This document shows positions 33,135-46,577 of a DNA stretch of 64,000 nt, piece by piece. Numbering within the stretch: the stretch's first letter is position 1; every line of letters begins with the position of its first letter. The translations under genes and the position numbers were made by a program. Under the pieces are notes generated by a model, which saw only the letters and a program-made list of their open reading frames with translations, was not told the origin of the DNA and made no database searches. The stretch lies in contig CM053262.1 of the NCBI GenBank assembly GCA_028583405.1, positions 21,883,283-21,947,282 of the forward strand. Direction: 5' to 3'. The stretch is from Pogonophryne albipinna. Lineage: Eukaryota; Chordata; Actinopteri; Perciformes; Artedidraconidae.

Positions 33135-33563
33135 TCCGGACGGCAACCCAAGAAGGACACTTGACACAGTGGCTTTTAGCAAAGCTCAAAAAGAAAACTC
33201 GAGAGAGATGAGTTATTGTTATTACAACGTGACTTCACTATTATTTAACAACTCTTTTTATTGGGTTCTTTTATTTGGGGTTAAGTACATTGTCAGAATA
33301 AGTGAGAAATGAATTTAACTTCTGTTAGACAGCTATATGCCATACATGTTTGCACACATTCACAGTAAATATTTATTCAGTATGATAGCTGTCTAACAGA
33401 AGTTAAATTATTCTGACAATGTACTTAACCCCAAATAAAAGAACCCAATAAAAAGAGTTGTTAAATAGTGAAGTCACGTTGTAACAACAATAACTCATCT
33501 CTCTCGAGTTTTCTTTTTGAGCTTTGCTAAAAGCCACTGTGTCAAGTGTCCTCCTTGGGTTGC
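33135..33563. repeat. Foldback palindrome, arms about 200 bp
   Basis: The left arm 33135-33336 and right arm 33387-33563 are inverse copies around a 50-bp loop. The right arm lacks about 13 bp (AGTGAGAAATGAA). Transcripts could form a long hairpin. It is related to 1946-2187 in the duplicated block, where only one arm plus a short stub survives next to the solo LTR. Confidence 0.9.
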
Positions 33564-33566
33564 AGT

Positions 33567-34477
33567 CATGGATGTATAATAAGAACTGGATACAGCGTGG
33601 GAGGCGGGGCCTCATTCATTCCTATGAGAGCTGCTCATTAGCGCATGATGATAAAATGGCCCAACTTTTGAGAGAGTGAAACGTCACAGATTACCCGGCA
33701 TGCCTGAGAAGTACCCGTATGTGCGCTCATAGAGCATGCGCAACTTTAACCAAAATGCTCGTTCACATCAAGCACGTCAATTTGCGTACACGTAACAGCA
33801 CCGCACGTTCATGACAGCATGGTAATGATTTGTTATTATGATGGATTTGATATTAACGAGGCGGCAGTTAGCAGCTAGCGGCTAGCTAGTAATTATGCTA
33901 ATGTACACATCAATCGTTATATATATCCATTATTACAGCTCCGTGGGATGGCAGTAAGACGATATGGGTCCGTTCTTATTGTGCATCCATGGGTAAAGAT
34001 AAACGCAACTCACATTGGTTTCTCAAACAGCATCTCTGTAAACTACGTGTATTCACTGAATTTCACTCTCTGCCTTTAACGGCTCGTTGTAGCTCCAATA
34101 GCTCCAGCCCCCACCCTCCCTGTGAGCACAGTGTGCTCTGATTGGTCGGGACACGTAACATGAACGTGCCGGGCGGCGCGTCCCATGGGTTAGATGCGCG
34201 TTCATAATGCAGAGGGAAATAACTCTCAGAATAACGTTATTAGCACATTTTTACAACTTGAGGAACGAATGTTTTTAATAAGGGCTATACAAGTGTTCAT
34301 ACTGGGTAGTTTATTTAGTTTAAAAAAAATTATCCAACGATTTACAGACCACTCTTTCCCCATGTAAGTCAATGGGAAAAAGTGTTTCCGGGCCTGGCAA
34401 CCAAACGGAAGTGTAGTACCGCCGTTTGGCCAGCACGAATATTTTCATCTGAGTCCGGCGCACTTCCTGGGGGCTTG
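33567..34477. mobile_element. Second copy of repeat R, inverted relative to 20480-21588
   Basis: It starts CATGGATGTATAATAAGAAC and ends CTTCCTGGGGGCTTG. It matches the 20-21.6 kb copy over nearly its full length, with an internal loss of roughly 0.1-0.2 kb near 33930. No matching 8-bp flanks were found here, so it may have been rearranged with the foldback element after insertion. Confidence 0.8.
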
Positions 34478-34762
34478 GTGGTGACAGGGACCAACAAGCT
34501 CTCCCGTCTTCACATAACTCGCAGAGACGGCATTTAACCCTTCACATTCTAACAGAACAGGCAGATTCGAAGGATTTATTTATTTGGAAATGTTATTTTA
34601 AATACAATTAAATAAAGTTATTTTGGTAAAAAAAAAAATGTATTTTTTTTTTTTTTTTTTTGTAAAGTTTTTTTTTTAATGTTTTCAAATATTATTTTTT
34701 AGAATATCTTAGGCCCTCACAGAGGGCCTAGAGGGCCCTGACTGCTCGCCACTGGAATAAGG

Positions 34763-36313
34763 GGAGCCCAGGTGCTGCAGGTCCTGAGTGAGAAAGGTGT
34801 GACCGTGCATAGAATGAATTACCTATTACGCCAACTCCTGATGCATTATTGAATTCGTGCCTCTTTTTAAACGGCACAGTTTATCTGCAACTACAGGAAG
34901 AGCAATTTTCAATCTGGTTGAAGTCATAATTTCCCCAAGAATTAAACGGGAAGGGAAATACAGGAGCTATAAAGGAGATGTTCAGTAAAGAGGGGGCGTG
35001 GATTCCTTGCCATGCCTCTATCTTTGTCTCCTGCTCCCCCACTTGCTCGTTAAATCCAAAAGGAGGTACCTGGCTTTCTGATAATAATCCCACGCCACAT
35101 GCATTGTGATGGTAATTCTCAGGGTAGCGCCGTTTGCCCTTTCATCTTCTCCACAGGAAAGGCATTTGAATTGTGTGTGTGAGTGCATTGTAACTATTGA
35201 AAGAACATTACGCATCGAACTGATGTCCACAATCACGTTTATTTTCTTCTTTGTACAATTATGAAACACCGTGAAAACGTGTTCGCCTAGTAGACCGGCA
35301 GTAGAATTATGTTATTACATCGTTGACACTTTTAGCGCCCTTTTACTCTCTCACAAACACAATGTAAACATCCGGGGCTAGAGGTCACATGACTCCCGGA
35401 AAGTTAACTCTTATCATTTTTAACAAAATAAAACAAAGTTCAAGCATACATTAAGCACTCTTCAAAAAATACAGAACAATAAATAAGGGCACTTTGAGCG
35501 TCAGCATGCTGTGTTCCATCAGGTGATCCCCCCTTAGAAGTCTTCAATCTGAATCTTGAGTTGTTTTCTCTGTTTTGTCTTTGATAGAGATTGTTAAGTG
35601 CATCTTTAAAAAGTCTCTTTGTAACTCACTGCTTTCCCCCTCTTTCTTTCTTTACCACATTTGCATTGCTAACCATCCCGAACTAATTATATCTGATCAC
35701 GCTAAATACTTACCCCGAATCCTCAGCGCTATGAATGTTAGTCACGAAAACTCATGCAGAACCTCTTCCTCTTGGGACCTTCAATCCTTTTCTTGTTAAC
35801 TCCTTATCACAGGAGTAAGATATATGCAGCTGCATTAAGAAGTGAGGGGGTTAGGCCGTTTTAAAAAGAGCGTTCAGGCATCGCCCGTCATTTGCATGCT
35901 ATCAGTGCTCAGACTGGTGCTGAAGATAAAGATAACAAAGTCTAGTCACGTTTGTTTTTAACCCTCAAACTATGGGGTGTGAACCGACCAATCAATGAGC
36001 AGCAGGATTAAAGGCAGTGACTCTTGCAGTACGCCAAAGATTACGTTTTGAATTATACATTCATTTATTGGAGATAGGACTCTCCACCGTGGTCCAGTAT
36101 TAACGTGTTTATTTAACAAAAAATCCTTTCTTTTCTGATATCCTGGCACTATCACATATCCTGCAACATGTATAAGCTGAACAGATTTTAAATAACAACC
36201 AAACGATGAAAACGTGACTGAAGCAACTGGTTTTGTGAGCTTTAAAATATATTTTTTATTATTTTGACTTCCCCCTTGGCTACACTATGCTCCCATTAGA
36301 ATTTATGGCATTA

Positions 36314-36316
<3 letters not shown>
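34763..36316. other. 1.5 kb without a recognised gene
   Basis: There are no domain-like frames or paired termini. Confidence 0.4.

Positions 36317-36361
<45 letters not shown>
36317..36361 (+). repeat. (CA)n microsatellite
   Basis: An uninterrupted CA run of about 22 units. Confidence 0.98.
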
Positions 36362-36363
<2 letters not shown>

Positions 36364-36572
36364 AAGTGTTCCCCAATATGTCCAGATTTTGGGTGGTGCT
36401 GTGGCTCATCTCTTATACAGAGCCTCGTAAATTGTGGTCCATATTATTATGAATTATTTTTCCTTGCTACTGTCTATTGACACACTGAGCTCTGATTGGT
36501 CAGCAGGCGGTGCTTTGACTGAGTTGATCTCTTAGCCTGCAACCTAACCTGCTCCGGACCAGGTTAGCCGCT

Positions 36573-36840
36573 CAGCATAAGTTACCATGGAGATCTAGCC
36601 CGCTAAGAAGAGAACCATCATCGTAGGACCGGAAACCCAGAGTTTTCTCTGAAGTTAGCTCGCTAAGCGAAAATCCGGCTTCCTAGTACAGGCCTCTGGT
36701 TTGGTGTTCAGCATAAGTTACCATGGAGATCTACCCCGGTAAGAAGTGATCCAGCGTCGTAGGACCGAAAACCCAGAGTTAACCCTGAAGTTACCTCGCT
36801 AACCGCAAATCCTGCTTCGTAGTACAGGGCACAGGTCTTT
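36573..36840. repeat. Tandem duplication of a roughly 130-bp unit
   Basis: GTTCAGCATAAGTTACCATG... with GTAGGACCGAAAACCCAGAG and CTTCGTAGTACAGG occurs twice in direct orientation (about 36573-36700 and 36707-36840), with about 85 percent identity by eye. Each unit contains CTCGCTAA words. The class is unknown. Confidence 0.6.
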
Positions 36841-36973
36841 ATTCCACTTATTGTAAATATTTTGAAGTAATTCCTCATTGTCCTCAGCATTGATACAGAT
36901 ATTATATACCGCACATCATTTTCTCTTTTTTATTTTTCGGCAAATTTCCCATGAACCAATTTTTTTAAACAAA

Positions 36974-37228
36974 GCGCGTTCATAATGCGGGAAATAACTC
37001 TCAGAATAACGTTATTAGCACATTTTTACAACTTGAGGAACGAATGTTTTTAATAAGGGCTATACAAGTGTTCATACTGGGTAGTTTATTTAGTTTAAAA
37101 AAAATTATCCAACGATTTACAGACCACTCTTTCCCCATGTAAGTCAATGGGAGAAAGTGTTTCCGGGCCTGGCAACCAAACGGAAGTGTAGTACCGCCGT
37201 TTGGCCAGCACGAATATTTTCATCTGAG
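36974..37228. mobile_element. Fragment of repeat R
   Basis: GCGCGTTCATAATGCGGGAA through AATATTTTCATCTGAG matches 34196-34449 almost base for base. It breaks at CTGAG, before the terminal GTCCGGCGCACTTCC found in the other copies. Confidence 0.85.
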
Positions 37229-38433
37229 AAATTGGAACTTTTTCTCCCCAGGAAAGTACCTGCTCTCTAGCAGCGACTGAAAAGGTGGGAAAAGTTCTCA
37301 TGAAGTAAGTTCTCTTTTTGGTGTGAACGCAAAATCCCAGGAACTATCGGAACTAAATGGGAAAAGTACGGGGAAACTCTTCAAATGTTGATCCTTGGCA
37401 TTCTAAATGTGGTAAATTTTAAATTAAGCTTTATTTTTTTAATCTAGATTTGATCTTTCAAGAAGGGTATGTTCAGTGGTGGAGCCAGGACATTTTCAGT
37501 GGGGTGGCCAGGATGGAACCAGTGATCATTTTGGGGTGGCATTGAAATCACTATTATATGAACATAAAAATACATCTCACTATAAAATAAGGGGTTATTT
37601 AAGGCACCGACAACACACCTCTACATTATTTGGGATCAAGTGGTGGAATAGATCAAATAATATTCAGTATATCTAACTATTTTTTTCGTATTCCCGCAGG
37701 CAAAGTATCAACGAAGCTTACATTATACAAATGTAGTGCAATATACAGACTGTTTAGCTTATGGTGATCAGCAGCACTATGAGCTCATTCTCTCAGTGTA
37801 TCATCAGGAACACAGAGACACACACACACATCATTTAAATAAGAGTTTTTAAATTAAATGATAGGTTAAGAATAAACATCTTAAAGTAAATAACAATAAA
37901 CAATAGCCCTTAACCCTGTAATTTTACAACATTACTTGAAGCTATCCTAAAAATGTCAGTAAATGTTTTGGTTTTTTAAAAGACTACATTTACATAGTCA
38001 AAAGGTCCTTTTGTTCAGCCTCACAATGCTAATGTTGGTAGTAAATGTGTTTATAGGTCCTGCCCTCTGGAGCATACACTCACACAACCAGGGGCGCCGC
38101 CAGGGATTTTTGGTCCCATGAAAAGACATCACATTGGGCCCCACCACCAAGCCCAGGCCACGTCAACCAAGCACAATGCTGTAACCAGACCTCCAGAACC
38201 CAACCGACTCATTCATGCTTTAAATAACTCTACCTGTACAGGCTTGCATCTATCTTGTAGTCCAATACTAACTGCACAATATTATAGTTGCAAGTGTGCC
38301 CTGTAGCCTACTCCGGAGGCCTGAAAGGCTAACAACAACACATACTGGGAAGCACAAGTGTTTTGTAACCCTTTGACTCACAGCACTGAAAGCTTTATAA
38401 TCTCATCACACACACACACGCACACACACTTTG
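37229..38433. other. No gene; two unpaired hAT-like termini
   Basis: CAGTGGTGGAGCCAGGAC at 37474 and CAGGGGCGCCGCCAGGG at 38089 both resemble left ends of hAT elements. Neither has a matching right end or 8-bp duplication that I could find. A short CA run lies at 38407-38429. Confidence 0.35.
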
Positions 38434-38633
38434 GATAAGTATTCACCTTATCCACATTGTACATTGTTGCCTTCTTTAGAGTTATTAGTCATTCAAGATT
38501 AATTATTAAGTTAAATGGGGAACATAAGATAAAATAAATAAATAACTTTGACTTGATAATTTTGTTCACAGCATTAGACCTGTCCTCTAATCTCTACTAG
38601 AGTAAGATAAGTATGCATGTTTGGGTGTGTTAC
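38434..38633 (+). repeat. 200-bp repeat next to CA microsatellite (second copy at 56942-57139)
   Basis: GGATAAGTATTCACCTTATC through AGTATGCATGTTTGGGTGTG is shared with 56942-57139 in the same orientation, with only a few differences. In both places it directly follows a CA tract, so the microsatellite probably travels with it or is its end. Confidence 0.85.
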
Positions 38634-38861
38634 ACTCCTGTAATGTACCTAATCTTGATATCCTTTTCATTACACATTTTTCTCATAACAGGCACCTCAC
38701 ATTCTCACTGCTGTCCCAAAAGTTTTAACCTTGTGCAAACAAGCTGTTCACACACACACACACACACACACACACAACAATTTGTCAATTTACATTTATT
38801 CCCCGGCGACCTTATGTTAAGTTATCTTTTGTGGAGCTTGTAGTTGGATTTTGTTTTTGTC

Positions 38862-39028
38862 AGTTATACATCAACCTGGTCTCACCAGAACGCGTGACTC
38901 CACCACGACTCCTTCACACCGCATTGCGTGGTGGAGTCATGAACTTTGCTACATTTACGTGTCTGCACCACGCAAACACCCCAATGTAAAGTGAATGAGG
39001 CTCCTTTGTCGTGGTGCACACACGCATT
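38862..39028. repeat. Inverted copy of the 3091-3255 hairpin repeat
   Basis: CATCAACCTGGTCTCACCAG and the CACCACG hairpin are shared with 3091-3255 and 42456-42620, in the opposite orientation. It lies about 330 bp upstream of the start of duplication copy 2. Confidence 0.75.
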
Positions 39029-39550
39029 TCTACAACGTCCTGCAGTGAGCTTTTTATTCTATAAAACGTTTTTAAAATCTACTTTATAGCTTGTAGTAAC
39101 TCACGGGAGGCTTCTTTTATTTTATTTGTATTCATAATAATTTTAATTTTTCATCAGAATGTATTATGGTGCATTAGTTACAAATGTTTGTTCTCAAAAA
39201 ACAGTGCATTTTGTGTAATACAACTGTGATTTTTATTAAATTAGTTAGTTTTTAAGGAAGGCCAGAGCTTCAGCTGTGTCCAATAGATTGTTCCCTTTAG
39301 TTAACGTTTTTTAAAAGATAATTATATTCCGATTTGATCATGTCCCCTTTATTGTATTACGGAGAGCAATGTGAGCATCCATTCCCATTGGATAACGGAG
39401 AATTGTACACCTGGAAGTAAGTATTCTCTTTACTGTGGATTGATTTTACAGTGATATCTGCACTACTCATCAACTCAAACACACCAGATTATCCTTGTTC
39501 ATTACACAACATTGATTGGTTTAAATTGTGTGCAATGCTTTTGTATTTTC

Positions 39551-40588
39551 TAGGGCTGTCAAACGATTAACATTTTTAATCAGATTAATCACAGTTTAAA
39601 AATTAATTAATCATGATTAATCACCATTCGAACTGTCCAAAATATGCCATTTCTTTATATATATTGTTGTGGGAATGGAAAGATAAATGAAAGAAGGCGG
39701 ATATATCCATTTAACTATGTTTATTATAACATTTTTCTGCGTGTCAAAATGAAAGACAACCCACACACCTATCAATCATCAAACCGTGGGGTCTTAATTA
39801 ATTACGTGTTGATTTCTATCAACGGGGGAGTACTTCAGGAAAGTCGACAGAGGGGGGGGGGGGCGGCGGCGGCTAGTGGAGTACTTCGTGACCACAGAGT
39901 GCGAACGTTGTGATCAGCTGTTTTAGCGCAGTTCTCCAGTGAAGGGGGGGGGGGGGGGAGTCTCCCTCCGCAGCCGGTTGGCGTAGTTTTGGCACAATTC
40001 CGTTGTACAGACCGACGTTAACAGCAGCCCTGTCTGTGCACACAGAGACCGACTCTGTCGTCCGGTGATCTAACCGCCTTCTGGAAAAGCTTCACAAGTA
40101 CGTCGGTACGCAAATGCGCTTTGTGACACAAGTTTCAGATTACGCACATAACCTGCGTACCAGTTATGTGCACCCCTGTACTACAGCAAAAGTATTCTCC
40201 GTCGGGACTTCCTGCAACAACACCGACATTATCAAAGATGTTCTATTGAGAAGACGATCACTACGTGACAAAAGTTTTCAAAACCGTTTCTGGTCTTCGG
40301 TATTTCCAGACAAGTGGCTTCTGAAATCAATCTGACTAACTGCTGTCTGTGCAATTTACTCCGCGAGTTGGCGGACTTTATTTTGCTTACTTTAACATCA
40401 TTTTTCATGGTGGGGCTAAGCCATTTCTTGGTATGGGTGTAGCCTACCCCAGCCATACCCTGGCGCTGCCACTGGTGGCACGTATGGGGCGGGCCATTCT
40501 GCACATGCGTTAAATGCGTTAAATATTTTAACGCAATTAATTCAAAAAATTAATTACCGCCGTTAACGCGATAATTTTGACAGCACTA
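39551..40588. mobile_element. hAT-type element (copy 2 of 189-1223)
   Basis: It has the same termini and the same perfect GTATTTTC flanks (39543-39550 and 40589-40596) as copy 1. Differences are three extra G residues in homopolymers. Confidence 0.85.
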
Positions 40589-41233
40589 GTATTTTCCCCT
40601 TTCGATTCGGAAAAACAAATATTTGTTCAGAATTTAGGATGGCAGAAGACACGACACTACCCAGAATCCTCAGCTATCGTTTGGGACTACACCATGTGCT
40701 TTGCTTGACAAACCCCGTGATTTGTCCTCAAGCTCTGTGATTGGATGTTGGAGTGGCAGTGCGCGAAGTTTACGCCGAGCGTCAAACAGCATTTTGAAAT
40801 GGAATGAAACCCATCGACGGCACACTATCCATAACAGGAATCAAACGTGTCCTCCCCCCCCCCTTAGGTCACAGGCTCCTCCAACAGTGCAACACAATAA
40901 AACAGATAAACAGAAAAAAAAGTAAATACAAAAAGAAAAATAGTAAAAAGTGAAATAGTGCAATAAGAGTCTATATACAAGTGATTGGAATATGATAATT
41001 AGATAAATAATTTCTAAGTAGCAGCCAGATGAATGTTATGGATGTTGTTTCAAAGTTCAGGTGTTTAATAGTCTTATGGCCTGTGGGATGAAACTGTCCC
41101 CGAGTCTGGTGGTTTTAGTCCGGATGCTGCGGTAAGATAAGATAAGATAAGATAAGATGGTACTTTATTGATCCCAATTTGGGAAATGTTTTTGTACAGA
41201 TCGGGCAGAGCTGCAGATCGGGTAGTGACAACA

Positions 41234-42013
41234 GTCACTACCCGATCTGCAGCTCTGCCCGATCTGCAGTGCGCATGTGCGAGATGGTCCGCCATATTGG
41301 ACAACGGCTACCCAAGAAGGACAGTTGACACAGTGGCTTTTGGCAAAGCTCAAAAAGAAAACTCGAGAGGGATGAGTTATTGTTATTACAACGTGACTTC
41401 ACTATTATTTAACAACTCTTTTCATTGAGTTCTTTTATTTGGGGTTAAGTAAATTGTCAGAATAAGTGAGAAATGGATTTAACTTCTGTTAGACAGCTAT
41501 ATGCCATACATTTTTGCACACATTCACAGTAAATATTTATTCAGTATGATAGTGTTACGATTATTGTGTTATGTCACGTTTTGTATGTCTTGTTTTGGGT
41601 GTTTTGTTCCTTGTATATTGTCTGGTCCTTCTTCCTGTGTTTTTCCCCTGTCGTTAGTTTCCCTGGTGTGTCTAGTTGTCTGATTGTGTTCACCTGTCGC
41701 CCTTGTGTTTCTCCTCCCCTGCCCGGCTGTTTCTCGTCTTGTGATTACCCCTCCCTGTATTTAGTCTTGTCCCTTCCTGTGTTCAGTGTTGGTTCGTCTT
41801 TTGTTTGTGAATGAGTTCACCGGTGAGTGTTCTGTTTTGTCCAAGTTATTATTTTATCCTTGAAATAAAGGCAATATCAGTGTAATCTGCATTTGGGTCC
41901 TGCTTGCTTCACCCACCGTAACAGATAGCTGTCTAACAGAATCTGGTCCAATATGGCGGACCATCTCGCACATGCGCACTGCAGATCGGGCAGAGCTGCA
42001 GATCGGGTAGTGA
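41234..42013. mobile_element. Foldback element with head-to-head terminus (copy 2)
   Basis: This is the counterpart of 1869-2648. The 33-bp palindrome is at 41197-41266. Confidence 0.75.
41553..41923 (+). mobile_element. Solo LTR, Gypsy-like (copy 2)
   Basis: It is identical in structure to 2188-2558, with GATAG flanks at 41548-41552 and 41924-41928. Confidence 0.85.
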
Positions 42014-45000
42014 CGTGACACTGGCTTCCAAGCCAATATTTCAAGGATGCTACGTCATTGAGTGCCGCCGAAGTACTGTTCCAATCTCCAGCATACTTGG
42101 AATTCCACCAAGGCCGCGTCCTTGGTTTGGGGGAAATTTTTAGGCTGCACATGGGTAGACTTTGCGTCCTTAAAATCCCCACAATGCTTTGCACACGGAC
42201 CAATTTCAAAAACTCTTGCGGAGAATGGCTGAACCGACGCAGCACACATTTAAATGTAAGTATAGTGGCGTAGAACATGTGTTGGTAAATATGTTACTTT
42301 GTTACATTTGTTTGTTATCACCAAAAATGTGTTCCGTGAAAGTAAAGCAAGTTCATAATTAGATTAGATTAGAAGCATACTGTCTTTGTTTCTGAAGGAA
42401 GTGACTTGGAAGTACGCGACTATCAAGCCAGCATCCTCGCGATTGAGAAACGGCCCGTGTGTGCACCACGACAAAGGAGCCTCATTCACTTTACATTGGG
42501 GTTGTTTGCGTGGTGCAGACACGTAAATGTAGCAAAGTTCGTGACTCCACCACGCAATGCGGTGTTAAGGAGTCGTGGTGGAGTCACGCATTCTGGTGAG
42601 ACCAGGTTGATGTATATCCAGGCTTACCGTTTCCCCATTCTCCAGTGTTAATGCTAAGCTAAGCTAACAGTCTACTGGCTGGAGCTACACATTAGCACAG
42701 CTATTAAAGTGGTTGGACCGCCATGTCAATCTCATCAAGAGAGCTAAAAACCTTTATTTTTAACCTTGTGCCGACCAGCTGTTTGTCCCCTGATTGAAGG
42801 TTGAGCCTCGATAATGTGTCGCATGTTGGCCTCCACAACATTATAACAGTACTAACAAAATGAGACCGATGAGAGTGATGGAAAGACTGTTAATACCGCC
42901 AGTAAAGACCCTTGTGATACATCCTGCAAGTCAAATTACTAGAACTCATTTCCCCACCACTGCAGGATTGGTTCCCTCCCCACACATGACCCCTTAACCT
43001 CAAAATGGCATCAAATTATTAATGAACAGTTAAGGCAACATGTGTATAGACGTCAGGGAGCGACAGAGAAGGAAGGTGATTATCTTGCAGCTTTGACACA
43101 CTGTGGGAGGCATTGGTGGAAGAAGAACGGGAAAGAGTGGATGTCAGACGAGGCGTGTATCCACCATGTCTGTAATAACCATCTTTATCCATCATCATTA
43201 GCCACTTCAAAAGACTGCAAGTGCCGATCACATCTGTTCGTCCACCCACACGTTTGCAACAAGCCTCTAATATCGAGACTTGCTTTTTGTGCAGGAACTG
43301 GAACGGTTGTACTTTCAGTCATCATCATTCGGTCACATACTTGCAAAGCGGTGTAACCACGTCTCAGTATTTAAACAATGAGCTGCCATCACTCACACAA
43401 ACGTCCCGTTCCTTCTGAGACCCGCTGATAAACATGAACACTCTGCTTCGCATTCATCTTTCCCCTCCTTCCTCCTCTGAAGTGTCACTCCCTAACTGGC
43501 CTGGTGAGCAGCGCAGCTTAGCCCTCCCTCTGCCTTTCACTCATGGCTGGGCACCTTCATTTTTTACCGTCCTCACTCACATAGACCTGTTTGGACATGT
43601 TCCATCATGCACACCATGCACAGACACAAGGAAAGCACCTGTTTGTGCTCGCTCAGACACGTATGCCTCACACGCATGTCATGGAGCAAATATTAAAATC
43701 TCCAAAGTCCATGTATGTATCCATGCATATGCAAAAATCTGCACAGCATACACTGACAGATAGTACAGTATCCAAACAAAGATGTGTGCCATGAAAACTT
43801 GTTTTCTTTGCGTTGTTATCGTTATAAATATTCAGGGTTATAACTTATTTAGGAGCACAGAGGTCACGTTTATTTCTATTTTGGCTCCACTAGCAGCGGG
43901 GGTCTAATGAGGGTCTGTTCAGTCTGTCCATCACTTTGGTGCAGAGCAGGATGTGTCAGCATACAAGGTTTTTCAATATACTATATTTTTAGTTTTTGAC
44001 ATCTCTCTCTCTCTAGGTCGTCCTCAGACGAGCCCTCCATCATCGCTTCCAGTCATCCCGGTTCTCCATCCATCTGGCCAGTTCACCATCCGCTGCGGAC
44101 CCCCGCCGCTGGAAGTATAGGATTTGGGATGACTTTGTTCATTTTGACATGCTATACTATAATGTTCGTACGTTATATGTATTGTCATGTGATGACTGTA
44201 CTTTAGACTTTTAGTAAACTGTGGCACTAAGAATGCAGAATATTGAGTAGATAAGACATATAGTTATTGTGGTAACAAAGTGACAATTAATAGTATTGAA
44301 TAGACTTAAAGTAATTTTTCATCAATTAATATTTGTATTTAAACAACAAATGTATGTTAAGGTGATAATATTGGCACTGTACTGTAATTGTGTTTAATTA
44401 AGAACAATGTGCTAAAATGTGAGTAGTTATACCTTATTTTATCTAGTAAATCCAAATCATTTTCAGCCAGATATTCAGTAGATCTAAATCAATTCCCCCA
44501 GTTAATTAGTAAATCTAAACAATTTGTACTATAAAAAATAGTAAATAAATACAATTTCAACAGAGATTTAATAAATCTAACTTATTTTTGCTCAGATATT
44601 TGGTTAATAAAAATCAAATTTCCTCGTGAAATTGATTTGGATTAACTAAATATATGTTGCCTGTTTAACTAAACATTTGGCCCACTATTAGTTACTCCAA
44701 CACATTCTAATTGTTTTTTAGTTAATTTGTACTTATTTTTCTTGTTTAAATTTAGTCAATTTATTCAATCATTTTTAATCAAAGTCGTTGAAATTCAATT
44801 CTACTAATTATATTAATTGTCACTTTGTTACCCCATTTTTATTAAGTAACCAATGGTCTTGTTTTTTTTGGGTGTGAGCTCGATGCAAAACTCATGTTGT
44901 CCTTCTCTTCTTTTGTCCTCCGATGAATCCAGGATGGTGCCAGCAAAGCCACCGATGAAGACCATGGCTTCTGTACACATCCATGATTTCTCTTTTCCAA

Positions 45001-45116
45001 TAACATTTCAGTTGTTAGCCAACATATTTTCCATGCTTTGATTCTATCGCACATGCCCCCTTTATATGTACCTTCATATGTATCTCCAAAGCGACCAGTC
45101 CCTTCCCACACAAGTC

Positions 45117-45867
45117 TTAAAGGTCAGCTATCATGCTATTTTTAGGCAATAGTATGGTCTCGGATATATCAAAAAAACATGTCTCTGAAGTGTTTGTCAA
45201 AAAACCAAACAGATCACCCAGCCATGCCTCATATCCCTCTATTTCACTTCCTGTTTCAAAAGTGCTGATTCTGGGTATAAACAGGTCTCTCTTGAGAATG
45301 AGACCTTCACCTGTATAAATAAAGGCAAAAAATAAATAAAGCTTCTTTTTGTTTCGTTAAACTGAAAAAAATAAAAATAAGAGGGGGCGGAGCTTATACC
45401 AGCTCATGCGGGACCTGGCAGATACCGTCTAAAATGCTGTGGTGATGGTTTCAGCAAGGATTATTAGATCAAGGATTATCTCTGAAACAGTTTGGAGCTC
45501 AAAGGCTTTCTCTCTTGCCGGTTATACCACAAGGTGAGTTCCTTTTTACTTCCTGCTTCTTCACACACATGCTCTCCAGTACAGGTTAGCTCTGAGTGTT
45601 AGCGATGCTAATGTAAACACCGACCATGTTACGTCCAAAACAGTCGGGCATTGTTTCTGATAGTGCTGTGGGTCCGCCGCCGAAATTACGTAATATCGGA
45701 CGCAAATCTGGATCAGCTCCGTTGTACCCCCGTTTTTAGAGATTTGGGTACGGAGGAAAAGAGAGGGTTTTATTTTCTGACGCTGCGTGAGTTCCCTGAC
45801 TCACCGGGGACACAGTTATGTATAAAAGACATCAAAAAGTGCATTTTGCATGATAGATCCCCTTTAA
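45117..45867. mobile_element. TTAA-flanked MITE (copy 2 of 5751-6501)
   Basis: Terminal TTAA and the 20-bp imperfect inverted ends are conserved. Confidence 0.7.
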
Positions 45868-46296
45868 ACTCATAACTCCTGACACTCCAACCATTCTGCT
45901 ATATCCCTGAGCTACCTGACCTGACAACTAACTTTTCGTTTATTTGACTATTGCATTTTGAAAGTCTGCTGCTTAAATTTCAGATTGAACCAACAACCCT
46001 TGGCCTTCAAACCATTCTCTTATCCCCTTGAGCTATGTGACATCGAATAAATCTTTTTGCATGGGTAAATTTGACTTTTTAAGTCAGAGCTTTCTAATTA
46101 TTGTACCAGGAATGAAGCCACCTTGAGGTCTTCAAAGTTCTTTCTTATCACTGAGGTATTCGACCTGCCTGCTTTGGTCATATTATCCCACTAGGATGTT
46201 GGACCTTTAAACTCACTCTACCATGTGGGGTTCGAACCCACAACCTTCAGTTCTCTAACCATTTTGCTATCCCACTGAGTTATCTGATCTGACATT
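45868..46296 (-). repeat. Degenerate tRNA-like array (copy 2)
   Basis: This is the counterpart of 6502-6930. The best-preserved unit is at 46216-46288. Confidence 0.5.
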
Positions 46297-46577
46297 TGAC
46301 TTGTGTTTCTTTTCCTATTTATCTTCACCTTCTTCACCTAACTTTTTAAGGTCACCTATTTTACTGTTTTTTCATCAATAGGTCTCAATATATACAAACA
46401 TGTCTCTGATTGGCTCCAAACATCAAACAGATTATTGCAGCATCCCATAATCCCCTCTGTTTCAACCCTGTTTCCAAAGTGCTGATTCTCTGTCTGTTAC
46501 TTCAGATGAAAATAAGGAGCCCCTCCCCACGCCCCTCTGAGAGAGATTTGGTTACAAAGAACACAATGGTGCTCTAG

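Larger units (their letters stand above)
31954..34754. mobile_element. hAT-E element, 2.8 kb, perfect 8-bp target duplication
   Basis: The termini CAGTGGCGAGCCGTGAC and, inverted, CAGTGGCGAGCAGTCAGG are flanked by perfect GAATAAGG at 31946-31953 and 34755-34762. It contains a foldback element (from 32425), an L1-like LINE inside that (32489-33109) and a repeat R copy (33567-34477). Its own sequence is under 1 kb, with no transposase. The termini resemble those of the small hAT at 61301-61599. Confidence 0.88.
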
